In this document: piece after piece, positions 45,501 to 55,997 of the stretch
Position numbering within the stretch: the first letter of the stretch is position 1
How the letters are laid out: each line of letters begins with the position of its first letter
Source: Gonium pectorale
Taxonomy: Eukaryota > Chlorophyta > Chlorophyceae > Chlamydomonadales > Volvocaceae
NCBI GenBank assembly: GCA_001584585.1
Contig: LSYV01000060.1
Span: 472,381 to 536,380 of the forward strand
Direction of reading: 5' to 3'
DNA length: 64,000 bases
The notes under the pieces: generated by a model
The model's database searches: none
What the model saw: only the letters and a program-made list of their open reading frames with translations
Told to the model about the DNA's origin: nothing
Position numbers and translations under genes: made by a program

Positions 45501-48500
45501 TGCATGCGCTTGCACGTGCGGGCGCGGCAAGAGGTAGCAGCAGCAGCAGCCGCAGCAGCAGCGAGGCCGAACGGAAGGCAGGGAGGCCAGCAGACGACGG
45601 CCCCGATTAAAGATCGAGCTAAGCCGGCTTGCCATGGGCCAAGCATACATAACCGAACAAAGTGACATTGATGGTTTAGCATGCTTCATCCTTAGTCCCC
45701 AGCCCAGCAATATCAGTCTTCTCGTGCGCGCACCTTGCTGGCCGAGCTGGCCAGGCTGGTGCGGACGCTGCGGTTGCTGCGGCTGCGGGGTCGGCTGTGA
45801 CGGCGGCACGGGCGACAGCGGCGGCAGCACCTTCACCAGCTTGTCCATCTCCTCGCGCTGCATCTCCCGCAGCACACTCCGCACTCGGCTGCGCGCCGCC
45901 GCCGCCGCCGCCTCCAGGGCGCCCAGCTCCCCGGGCGGCGCGGGTGCCAGGCCATACTCCACGAGCAGCTCCGCCTCCTCCATCTGCGTTTGTGCGCACG
46001 CAGGCACGCAGGCATGCATGCTCGCACACACAGCCTAGCATAGTGTAGCGCGCAGCAGCTGCCGGGCCAGTCACGGCGGTCCCCAGCCAATCAAGCATAT
46101 GTGCGCAAACCAAATTGAACTGTTATTGTACAACCCCGACGGCGGTTGCGTGGGAAAGCAGGGCGAAATAAATCCGACGGTGGCATGGACTACGTGGACA
46201 CATCCACGCTCGCCCACCCGCTCGTGACGGTGTGTTTGCACGTGTGATGACGCGGGGTACGAATTAAGTGTGCTCATGGATGGGCCCTGAGCGAGCTCGT
46301 GTCCCCTAGACCGGGTCACTCCTCAACCCACGACGTCCAAAGATAGAGCCCGTATCTATCGCCAGCTAGTGCGTGTGGCTCGGTACTGCCAGCCAGCTAG
46401 TGTCTCGAGCGATCCAACCTCCGTCGCCAACACGGCAGCAAAATGTAGGCCACGCAAAATGTAGGCCACGCAAAATGTAGGCCAGCTCGGTTGCGTTGGC
46501 AGACGGCACACACGCACGGACGCCCGCACCTTGTTGACCGCCAGCAGGTAGCGCAGCGCCGCCTCCTCGTCGCGGAGCAGCTGCGCCAGGTCCGCCAGGT
46601 GCGCCGCCTGGCGTCGCACCATCACCTCCTCCGGCACGCCCAGCGCCGAAAGCAGCATCACCGCCTGCGTGGCATCCCCGCATACATACACACACATGTA
46701 CACGAGCATGTACATGCACGTATCCCTTGCGCACGTGTGTTTTCTATCTGTGGAAAAGTTACAGGCGGAGAGGCTCGCAGGTCACAGGTGTGGCAGGCAT
46801 GCGTGCGGGTATGGACGGGGTTAACCCTTGCGCACGTGTGTGGCTGGCACGCGCGCGGGTATGGACCGGGCTTGAAGGGTTGATGAGACCCGAGTATCCA
46901 ATCGACACCGCGCGGGTACATATGATCGGGCGGTGACAAGCTGCGCCGACGTCCGTGCACCCATACCGGCTCCCTCTGCTGGCTTCTATCTGTGCACAGA
47001 TACCACACAAACCGCTTCGCTTTGCACCATTGCACGCACGGGTGTCATACGTCCGTACCTGGCTGTTTAAGAAGCCGTACTTGTACGGCTTGGAGTAGTC
47101 CACAACCCCAAACACCAGGCGCGCCGCATCATCCGGAGCACTCTCCGCTGCTGCCCCGCTGCCGCCGCTGGCACCGGCGGCGTCGCCGCTGCTGCTGCTG
47201 CCGTCACCGCAGTCCTGTGGTGACGGCGACGCGGCCTGCTGCGGCCGTGCTTGCTTCTGTTGCTGCTGCTGCTGCTGCGACCGCTGCGGCGCCCTGAACT
47301 TGCACATGGACTTGCGCAGCTGCAGGTGGACCTGCTGTTCGGGCGGCCGGTCCTTGTTGAGCGCATCGAGCCCAGGCTGCACCGCGACAACGCCTTTGTA
47401 GCCCAGGTAGCGGATCTGCGACAGGAAGGGTAGTACCGGTGGGTCGCTACATAGCAGCAGGTTCGTTTCATGAACGATAGCTGCGGGCAGCTGGCTGGCC
47501 GCCTGCCTGTCAGTGTACGGAGGTATGCACCTGGAACACGCTGGGAACCCAGCGCCGCCCCCGGTGGCTGATGCACAGGCGGCGGGCCAGGTAGGTGGCC
47601 AGCTGCAGGGAGCAGTAGCCGCAGCCGTCCGTGTACTTGAAGCGGCCGTCGGGCGTGCAGATGTCGTCAATCTCCTCGTGCCTGGACGGCGGCAGGCAGG
47701 CGGGTGGGTGGGTGGAAGGGTGGCAGGGTTATGGCGTCAGGTGCGGTCGTCTAGGTAGGGGTGCGGGCATGGATAGAGGCCTCACGCACGCACTGCCTGC
47801 ACCTGCTTCGTTCTAGCTACCTAGACAGCAGGTGGCGGCTGTCCGGAATGGAGTTCGCGCAAGCAGTGATTAGGCCCTCCATATATGTAAACACACACAC
47901 ACACCCAATCAACCACTGCAGATACGATTAAGACGTACGAACAGACCACGCACCAAAGCCAGGCCGATTTCAGTTCTCGCCGCTGTGCCACGGCGGGCAC
48001 AGTGCACATGCGCGATGGCGCGTTCAATCGTTGCTAAGAGCAGGGAGTCCAGAAAGGCACGGACGGGCCTTGCGTCCATCCAGAGCTCTTGGACCGCTTT
48101 GTTCACGGCGGGACACTGCTCTCACACGCGCACGCACGCGCCCAACGAGCGCCAGACGCGCAGGTGGCGGTGCGCGGCGGCCGAGGCGGCCGCCCCTCGG
48201 ACTACTCTGACTCCCTGACTCTCGATGGAGCGAGATGAGGCATGCCCGCTGTTGTTGGCGCTCGCTCGCAGCTTCGCGCTGTCCCCAGTACGTACATACA
48301 TGAGCAATCAAACTGCAGCCGGTCTGTCTATCTGTATGCATGCGTGTAATGCCTACCTGCGCAGCTGCTCGGGCAGCTCCACGGGTCTGAAGCGGCTGAA
48401 CAGTAGCGCCGTCCGCTTGGCGCGCTTGGCCACGGAGGCGATGGAGCGAAAGTCAGCCCAGCGGCACAGCATCTCCTCCACCTGGTGTTTGATTGATTGG

Positions 48501-50370
48501 TGGAGGCGCACGCGGCGTGCTCAATGCAAGCATGGTACGCAGCGGAGCAAGTAAGGCGGCTTCCCTTCTTTATGCAGTTGGACTTGTGTATTCGACTGGC
48601 AGCTCTGTATGTCACATGCGTGTCACAACTTTGAAAAGATACCAGCCGGTTCATTCGTTCGATGCTCATCGGATCTACCTCTTGCAGCGACTCGCTGCGG
48701 AACAAGAAGCACGATCGGGACTTGAGCTGCTCGTTGCTGTGGCCCAGGAAGTGGTAGCTGCGGCCCCCGATGCGCACGCCTTCCTCGAGCACCTGGACGA
48801 TCATGGCAGGCAGCAAGCAACAAGGGAGCCGGCAAGCACGGTGAACGGACTGCCTCGGTAGAATGAATGGGAATTCTCTTATTGGGATCGGTGCACATCT
48901 GCATGTATGTGTATCCTTGTGTCCGTTGCCGCAGATCCAGGCATCTACCAAGGCGTCAGACACCATGGGGCGCGCGTGCCAGGCCTTCGTGATGGGACCT
49001 ATTAACCCACTTGCTTAGCGGTCGACAAGTAACGCAAGGCGACGCATTGGGCCATTGGCACGCTACTGCACCATCGATACGATACCGGTACCCCGCCCGC
49101 GCGACCCTGGCAGCAGCAGCTGGCAGCTGGCACTCCTATTTATCACACGAGAGGCGCGCGCGCAGTTTTAGGCCTCGTACTCGCTTGCCTTCTTCATGTA
49201 GCCGCAGGCCTCCTTCCGGGAGCCAAAGCGCACGTCGAAGTGGACGACGGCAAATGGCTCAGGACCGTACGCCATGAGCAGGCGGTTGGTTTCAGCTGGA
49301 TTCGACTCAAGGTACTGCAAGTGTAGGCACAGTGATAATGAGGGTGCCGATCATACACAGGAATGAAGGGTCCGCCTATAGTGTAGGCAGGATAGAATGG
49401 CCCTTTCCCGGAAACTGAACGGAATGCCAAGCGCCGCGTGCGGCCTTACCTCAGCCGTGACTCGTGTGTCGTAGATGTGGATGTGCTTCACCGCAGCCTT
49501 GGTGGTCGCGGCCCCGCCGCTGCCGCCGACGACTGTGGATGGCTGCTGCTGCGGCGGCAGGAGAACGTCCTCAAGACACGGCAGCGTTAGCGGCACGTGG
49601 TCCAAGCTGTTGGCCTGACTGTACACGCGGCTGCGGACAGCAGCACTTGCAGCGGGATGGCTGCCGCCGGCACCGCTGCCGCCGCCGCCACCACCGCCGC
49701 CATCACCGGTGCCCCTGCCGCCCGCGGCACCACCGCCGCCACCAGCGGCACTGCCGCCAGCACCTATTGTCCTACGTGCAGCAGCGCTCCTTGCGGTACC
49801 GCTGCCAGTAGTGGTGCTGCTGCCGCCGTCGCCCACGAAGTTGGCAGTGCTGCCGGTTGGGTTTCGGGCATTGCCACTACTACTGCCGTTGCTACTTCGG
49901 TGGCTGGGAAATGCAGACCGCTGAACAGCGGCGCTTCTGGCATCAGAGCTGCCGCCTGGGACATGTGCGCTTCGTCCCACTGTGCGTCCTGGTGCAGATG
50001 AACTGGGGCCGCCAGAGGCCCCGCCGCCAAAGCCACGGCTGGCCAAGCTTTCGCCATTATTGCTGTGCTCGCCGTCACCGGCGCTGCTCGGACCAGCACC
50101 AAAAACGACAGGGCGCTGTCTCCAGATGCCTGGATGTCCAGGGCCCACCATAGTTTGCGGTGGACCCTGCGGAACTATTGCTCTTGAGCCCCCTGGTGCC
50201 TCGCGATTGCCATCCTGCTGGTACTGTCGACCCGCGATAGCAGGTGCAGGAGTGGACTGGCCAGTGGCACCAGCTGCAATGCGTGATCGGGTAAGGTCAT
50301 TGCCGCTGCTCAGCGGGGGCCAATCGGCGTCGTTGGGTCCCATGCCGGCCATGCCATTCAGTCGTGCCAT
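31370..50370 (-). CDS. RDR: RNA-dependent RNA polymerase fused to UPF1/SDE3/Hrr1-like SF1 RNA helicase, 32 exons, about 2852 aa
   Basis: Thirty-two exons, listed in the three part entries, join with matching phase at all 31 junctions from ATG 50370 to TAG at 31372-31370 (8559 nt). There is no in-frame stop. The order is a low-complexity Gly/Ser leader, a complete cellular RDR core (about aa 290-1130) with the catalytic SGGDLDGD (D921-D925), a poorly characterised middle (about 1135-2007), and an SF1 helicase (about 2008-2852) with Walker A GPPGTGK, DEAS, GDHKQLGP, QYRMHP, VDGFQGRE and RRLNVAITRAK. RDRs copy RNA into dsRNA for Dicer; SF1B helicases of this type assist RNA silencing or decay. 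Intron 2 requires a GC donor. Single-gene status rests on phase continuity and the lack of a terminal exon between the parts; it is not proven by transcripts. Confidence 0.85.
37096..42092 (-). other. middle region of the fusion protein (exons 16-23), unknown function
   Basis: Exons (minus): 41693-41552, 41317-41220, 40838-40754, 40529-40171, 39763-39569, 39336-39175, 38834-38623, 38461-37096. Exons 16-20 encode a compact, non-repetitive segment (for example INEAFPAPGTYKCGADMLVF and HNLWLDLASNRIQIYRNGN) that looks like a folded domain but that I cannot place. It is followed by an Arg/Gly (RGRGR, RGG-like) stretch that could bind RNA. Exons 21-23 are Ala/Leu-rich helical sequence and a long low-complexity acidic/Gly-rich tail. 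It has no stop, no start-like exon and no phase break, which argues against two separate genes. Confidence 0.75.
43349..43496. repeat. 148-bp element, copy A, in RDR intron 12
   Basis: Nearly identical (about 8 mismatches by eye) and equal in length to copy B at 43891-44038. Begins with GGTTACA repeats (TGTAACC on the gene strand) and ends CAGACAGCCTGT. Same orientation as copy B. Not similar to any coding sequence here. Confidence 0.85.
43891..44038. repeat. 148-bp element, copy B, in RDR intron 11
   Basis: Partner of copy A. The two copies flank exon 12 (43698-43833), the exon that carries most of the catalytic DLDGD motif. A weakly similar GGTTAC...GGGCCATGGAC stretch also lies near 39872-39940 in another intron of the same gene, so this may be a dispersed element. 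Confidence 0.85.
46438..46484. repeat. 16-bp tandem repeat, 3 copies, in RDR intron 7
   Basis: Unit ACGCAAAATGTAGGCC repeated almost perfectly. Intronic, between RDR exons 7 and 8. Confidence 0.8.
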
Positions 50371-50718
50371 GCGTTGTCTTTATTCCATCAGAGAAAACAT
50401 TGTTAGTTAGGAACTTGGAATCTAATTCCAAAGCGCAGATGCCTGCGAGCGTGCGAGGAGGCCAACCGCCGTGAAACGTCCGTCGAGGCAACCCCCAACT
50501 GCCAGTGTTTTTCCTCTACTTTAGTAAATAAGCGTAAAGCGAGGAGCCACCTTGCTTAGGTACAACACACTGACCCGATCTGTGAACAGACCCGTGAACA
50601 AACCCGTGACGTACGAGGATCAACCTTAGCTCCCGCATATTAAGACACGTGGATACTTGTTACTTCATACTTTCATGCAAAAGGTTCCGCGTGCAAATCT
50701 CGCGTCAGCTGACTGACG
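50371..50718. promoter_or_regulatory. bidirectional promoter region between the RDR-helicase and P450 genes
   Basis: 348 bp separate the RDR-helicase ATG (50370, minus) from the ATG assigned to the P450 locus (50719, plus). It must hold both 5' regions. A short direct repeat (GTGAACAGACC/GTGAACAAACC) occurs at about 50581-50605. No core promoter element was assigned. Confidence 0.5.
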
Positions 50719-53700
50719 ATGTGGGTCCCCACCGTGCTTTGCACGATAGCGTGCATTCTGATAGCAACCGCAATATTCAACCTTTCTTCCTGGCGAACCT
50801 GGATGATCAAGGCGCTGAACTCCCTCGAGTTGTGGCGGCATGGCATGGCCGAGACGGCTCAGAAGCACACCAAGGGGGCCGTTGGTGTCGTAGATGCGCA
50901 CTTCGCAGGTTATGGCAGAATAATTTTCATCAACAGGTAAGCACAGCTTAACGCTGTTTGACGCCCGACCCGGCCCAATCAGGCTGGCCATCCATCGTGT
51001 CTGCTGTGTGCCCCGTCCGTCCACGCACGGCACCACACGCAGGTGGTTCGAGGCCCAACATGCCTTCAAGACTCGCCACCTCCATTTGCGCTTGGGTGAC
51101 TCGAGTGGACTGAAGGTCCTCGGCATGTACGAGAAGGTCAGCACCATGCCGCGGGCGGCGCGAGGTGCACTTGTATATCTATCTAGCCAGCAGCTAGGCA
51201 GCACCCCATGTGCGTCCGGTAGCGCGACATGAACGGGGCAACCCTGCGCACGTATGTAGGCATGTAATAAACCTTGACTTTGAGATGCCATCACCACGTC
51301 CCCTTGTACAAAGTCCACAACAGATTCCGTATGTACAGAACACGGCCCGGATCCGTGAATTCCCTCCTACTTCATTCGCCGCGCAGACAACTTCGGGGTT
51401 ACGCAAGCATGTTGTCCTTTTTTAAACTGTTGACGAGCCATGATGATGATAGACAGTGCATTCAGGTTTGGCTGGGGCTGCACTTATACGTCCCTTGCTC
51501 CTTCCTGCTTCTGACTCGACGACCGACCAGGGCATCATATGGAACAACGCACCCGGCAAGTGGGTCTTCCAGCGCAAGCTCTTCCAAATAGGTGGGGCTC
51601 TAAAACAGCTAACTTTGTGTGCCGCGGGGACGGGGCAAAAGTGGCGCCAAGACGGGGGGACGCTTGCTACCTTGGGCCGCCGGTAGGGCCAGGGGCTGTC
51701 AGTGTAGTGCGGGGGGTTCGTCGAGAATGGTCTGGCCGCACAGGGAGTGAACGCCAGTGGATGGGCGCGTAAGCAAGGGCGTGTGCCGGGGGGCGAGGGA
51801 AGGAGGCATGTGGCACGAGCCTTGTGCCTACGCCGAATAGGATATGTCTGATGATGAGGGCATCCTGGGTGAGGTGCGCCATCGGGGAGGGTCGGGGGGG
51901 GGTGGGGTGGGGGGGCTGGGGGCGGCAACATGGCTACAGCGGGTACGACATAGCGGCAAGGCAACAGAACGCGAGACCGCATCGCAACGGACCAAGGGTC
52001 GCCCAGCTCGCTCGGCACGAGACCAGCAGAACCCGCAGTGGACCCGGCTCGCCTTTACAAACTTCAAACTAGCGCGAAACCTTTGAACTTTGCTGGTCGA
52101 CTCGCTGGACCTGCTGCGCTGCATCACCTGCCGCGTGACGCTAGCGCTGGCGTTCGGGCTGCCGGTGGGCTGCATGTCGTACGAGGCCACGCTAGCGCTG
52201 GTGCACCGGGTCAGCGCCTTCTTTAAGGTGAGGCACGCACGCCAGGTCGACGGCAGTGAGGGAGCAAGGCACTGCAAGGCAGTGCCCTGTTGACTTCATC
52301 CACCTCAACAAGTCCCTTAGCTGCTTGCGCACTACGTATGCCGCCCATAGTTTCCGCCGTACACCAGCACGGACACCTGTGTCCCCGGATACCCGAATCC
52401 CCAAATCCCCAAAACCCTGGATTTCCGAATCCGCGAATCTGTAAATCACCGAATCCCGGCGCATTTTCCAATACGGTACATTTGCGGCGACCGTGCGTGC
52501 CTCCTCGATTGTCGCTCGCGTGCAGGCATGGGAGTTCTTCCTGCTCCGCCCCGTGTGGCTGCTCGAGCTGTTGGACCGTCAGAAGGTGCGAGAGCAGAAG
52601 GCGGCGGTGGCGGCGCTTCGCGGCGCTGTGCAGGATGTGCTGCGCCTGGCGCTGGCCCCCGCTGGCAGCAGCTGGCCGCCCGAGCCGAGCCAGGGCCGAC
52701 CGCCCCGCAGCAGCGGGGCCCTCTTCCTGGACGGCTGTCTGAAGCACATGTTTGCTGACGAGTCCTCCGACGAGAGGTGCGCCCGAACGTGCGTGCCCGG
52801 ACTCCAGTAGATAGCCGAGTACGTCCCGATGACCCGCGCGCGCTGCGCCCCTGCGCTTTCCGTACACGCTTACCGCACATTATCAACTGCCGTACACAGC
52901 TGTCGTCAATTACCTATTCAAACACCCGATCGAAGATATTTGCTTGCTTGCTGTCGGCAAATGATGAATGGAGGCGGGGGTCAGCAGCGCAGGCCTTTGT
53001 CCCCAACACCCCAAGATGCCAAGCCCGGCACTCGCTTGTTCCTTTCGTTAATCCCCATGCCACGATCTTGCGACCTTGCGTCCCATCCCCCCGTCCAGGA
53101 TGTCTGCGGACGAGGTGGAGCAGCTGAGCCTGGAGATGCTCATCGCGGGCACCGACACCTCCTCCGTCACCATGCACTACGCGCTGCTAGCGCTGCGGGA
53201 CGACCCCGGCCTGCAGACCCGGCTGCGAGCGGAGCTGATGGCGGCCGAGGGTGGGTGGGTGCGTGGGCGGTGCGTGTACGGCTGCTTGCGTACGCACGCC
53301 GCCTTTGAGGACAGGCATTCTGAGAGAACCGGGACTTTGGGAACCGAGACTTTGGGAACTGGGGCCTTGTGAACCGGGACTTTGGGCAACCAGCTGGCTT
53401 GCGTCGGGCTACAGGCGGACGGCGAACAGCCGAATGGCGTGCGCATGCTCTGACGCGCGGCGGCGAACGGCGGCATACGTATGGCTCGTACCTCTGCTGC
53501 CGGGTTCTAACCCCAGGTCGAAGCGTGCCCGAAGCTAGTCCTGCCATCTACCTGCCGGTGTACGGTACTGGAGCGGTAACTGCGTGTTACCGTCTCCAAT
53601 ACCTCCCCTCGCTCAACCATTGCCGGCCTAGCCTCCTTATCTATCCCCGGCCAATGCACTGCGCTCCCGTCCACGGGCGATGTGTGCCCCTGCCACAACC

Positions 53701-55198
53701 GGCCTCTGCTGTGTCGCGCGCCTGTTCCTGGTCCTCTACGCCGGGTTAGCGTAGCGCCACCAAACCTAGCACTGTCTTCTATTTGGACGAATGTAGTTCC
53801 CATGTACAGCGCGTCGCATGCGGTCGCCGTTCGCAGGCCCCTGCCACAACCTGGCCATCCTGCCGCTGCTGCGCGCGGTGCTCAGCGAGTCGATGCGCTT
53901 CAAGCCGGTGGGGCCCGTCGTCATCCGCCGAGCCAGCGACGACTTTGAGCTACCGCTGCTGCCCTGTTCCGACGGCGATAGCGGTAGTGTTGAAGCCGAC
54001 GGCGGCGGCGATGGCGGTGGCGGTGGCGGGCGGAGCCCGGGGGCGTTGTCGGTCCGCCGGGGCGACTCGGTGGTGGTCAACCTGGCCCACATGCACCGCG
54101 ACCCAAGGGTGCGTATTCATCGTACCGTACGGCAGATGTGTCGCACACCTACATCTCCTTGTTACGGCGGTCGCGCGGGGGTGTATGCCCGCCCGTCTTT
54201 TTGTCAGTTTCAGCGGTGCCCCTCGGGCGCACGTGATAAGCGGGAGCCAGGGTGCACTACCAGGGAGTACCGAGAGCGCAGATTGATGTGCCGTGCGAGC
54301 TGGGGTGCGCCCTTGCCGTACATCCCCCCGCTGACTCAGTAGTGGACGGAGGGTACGATCCCTCACAGATGCTCGGGCCCACGTATTACTAACCCGCGCC
54401 TCTTGGTTGTCTTCTTCGGTTCCAATGCCTGCACGCACACAGGTCTTCCGCTTCCCGGACAAGTTTGACGTGCGCAACTTCCTCGAGCCCTTGGAGGGCC
54501 CCTACTCTGGTGGCGGTGGCAGCGACAGCGGCGTCCGCATCCCCTCCGTCGACATCACCGCCCCGCGCGGCGACGCCCTGTCGGATGCCGCGTTCTTCCC
54601 CTTTGGCGACGGCCGCAAGGGCTGCGCCGGCTTCCTGCTGGCCCAGGTCGAGATGGCCGCCATCATGTGGTCCCTCCTTCGCGCCGTCGAGCTGCCGCCC
54701 CTACCGCCGCCGCCTGCATCATCAGCTCTGCCACCGGCCGAAGCGGTGGCGGGCGAGTCGTCACAGCGACAGCGCAGCAGCGGCATGGTGGATGGCAAGA
54801 GGACGCTGTCGGCCGCGGCGGCGGTTGTGACTGCCGCTGCGACGGCAGTGTGGAGCGCAGCAGCAGCAGCAGGCGGGTGGCGTGCGGGTGGGCGGCGGAC
54901 GAGGGTGGAGGCGCCGCGCAAGCTGGCGCCGCCGCTGCACGAGCTGGCGACCAAGTGGGAGGTGGCGAATCAGCCCACCGAGTCGCACGTCGTGGAGATG
55001 CGCCTGCGGCCGGAGGAGGAGCGACCGGCGGAGGAGGAGCGGCCGGCGGAGGAGCGACCGGCGGAGGAGCGACCGGCGCAGGAGCGGCCGGCGGAGGAGC
55101 GACCGGCGGAGGAGGAGACGGATGCGAGCAGCGTGGGCGCGGCTGTGGAGGGGCCATCGACGCCGACCGGTGCGTGCGTGTCGGGTAGTGCGTCCTGA
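50719..55198 (+). CDS. cytochrome P450, C-terminal half intact, N-terminal half disrupted or incompletely resolved
   Basis: Confident exons: 52526-52776, 53099-53250, 53837-54108 and 54443-55198, all in phase. They show the I-helix IAGTDTSS, K-helix ExxR (ESMR), PERF-like FRFPDKFDVRNF and heme loop FFPFGDGRKGCAG, whose Cys ligates heme. Upstream, 52039-52227 (FTNFKLARNL, then LLVDSLDLLRC) is P450-like but has an in-frame TGA at 52084-52086. Exon 51531-51591 (IIWNNAPGKWVFQRKLF, the W-x-x-x-R region) ends in phase 1 and does not match that next exon. 50719-50936 begins with a hydrophobic anchor, and 51043-51136 joins it in phase, but their P450 identity is weak and about 45 family residues are missing before 51531. 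The C-terminus has an unusual Glu/Arg/Pro repeat tail. It may be a pseudogene, an assembly error, or an unrecognised splicing pattern. The subfamily is not assignable. Confidence 0.75.
53326..53391 (+). repeat. 15-18 bp tandem repeat in a P450 intron
   Basis: Four imperfect copies of GAACCGGGACTTTGG. Intronic, between the I-helix and K-helix exons. Confidence 0.75.
55014..55118 (+). repeat. coding minisatellite at the P450 C-terminus
   Basis: About seven copies of a 15-18 bp unit (GAGGAGCGACCGGCG) encoding E-E-R-P-A repeats after the conserved P450 fold. In frame with the terminal exon. Confidence 0.85.
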
Positions 55199-55997
55199 GG
55201 GCGGCGGGGCCTCCCCGGCTTTGCGCGTCTCGCAGCACACTGGCCTGGTTCTGGGTCTGCGGGGTCGCCTTGCTTGCTAGCTGCGGGAAAAGGCGCATCC
55301 GCTTGCCGTCTGTCATGAATCAAGCACGTACGGTACGCCGGTGGCGGCGTGCAAGCTGTCGAGCGTGCGATCTGCGAGGCGTCCAAGCACACACGCGCAC
55401 GGGGGTGCATGCACGGCCATGCGAGGAGGCCGGGGTAGATAGTCGAGATTCAGGAATGGCATCGGCCATTAGAAGAGCGCGGCCGGTGCGCGTTTCGCGT
55501 GTGTATATCTTCTGGATCCCTGTGAACGCGCCTCACAGGCGATAGCTGTACGACAGCGCGTGTGCGCGTTTCGCAAATGCGGGCAAGGCATGCGGCAAAC
55601 TCACAGCCAGAGCGCGCCCCGGCACGCGCCCCATCCAGGCCCACCCTCCACCCCCCAGCCAGCCACCCACCCAGTCAGCCAGCCCGCACGCACTCACGCA
55701 CTCACGCAGGCCGTGCAGCCTTGTTACCATCTCCGCCACGACCGCCAGGCGTCCTCTCGCTGGACGAACGGTAACGGGCAGCCCGCCGAGCTCGCGGTGA
55801 AGCCTGCCCTGCGTGCAGATCTTCCGTTTGGTAGCCCATTGCAGGGTCCGCTGCCAGGGCCGGGCCGTTCGTCCACACCACCGGACGGGGGGGTCTTAGG
55901 CGTTGGTCCAAAGTGCTGAAACGGCCAGTTGTACGCAATGCGAAGGAACGCAGACAGCACTGTCTGACACCGTCCCTGTGCTGCGGCCCTCACGCAG
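55199..55997. other. intergenic / unresolved 5' part of the AAA_28 gene
   Basis: Between the P450 stop and the first confident exon of the next gene. The first exon(s) of that gene should lie here or in the open frame starting near 55560, but no start-to-donor path could be fixed. Confidence 0.4.

Larger units (their letters stand above)
42093..50370 (-). other. RDR part of the fusion gene (exons 1-15)
   Basis: Exons (minus): 50370-49450, 49314-49189, 48792-48679, 48481-48357, 47681-47531, 47415-47059, 46664-46530, 45983-45734, 45467-45126, 44947-44847, 44469-44334, 43833-43698, 43181-42994, 42648-42500, 42263-42093. Conserved RDR landmarks occur in order: NRLL with FAVVHFDVRF, GRSYHFLGHSNEQLK, WADFRSIASVAKRAKR, FKYTDGCGYCS, PSVFQIRYLGYKGVV, YGFLNSQAVMLLSALGVP, GQCFFQPLV, VVMIRNPCYDPADVRVLD, PTHGPRP, SGGDLDGD, FSRGVDSVSTG. 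The active-site motif is split by intron 11 between the two Gly. Exon 1 encodes about 280 residues of Gly/Ser/Ala-rich sequence before the first conserved segment. Exon 10 has two possible acceptors (44947 or 44953), both in phase. Confidence 0.92.

Noticed and set aside
46759..47670. 303-codon minus ORF taken as one exon
   Set aside because: It merges RDR exon 6 with intron sequence on both sides; splice sites at 47415 and 47059 fit the family.
49170..50370. Separate two-exon gene ending at the TAA after KKASEYEA
   Set aside because: The exons show the N-terminal RDR segment and the next conserved RDR exon follows in phase with a GC donor; no poly(A) signal was found just downstream.
31370..50370. 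Viral origin of the RDR (endogenised RNA virus)
   Set aside because: The motif set is that of cellular RDRs (DLDGD, NPC-x-x-P-x-D-V-R), unrelated to viral palm GDD polymerases, and the gene has 31 introns.
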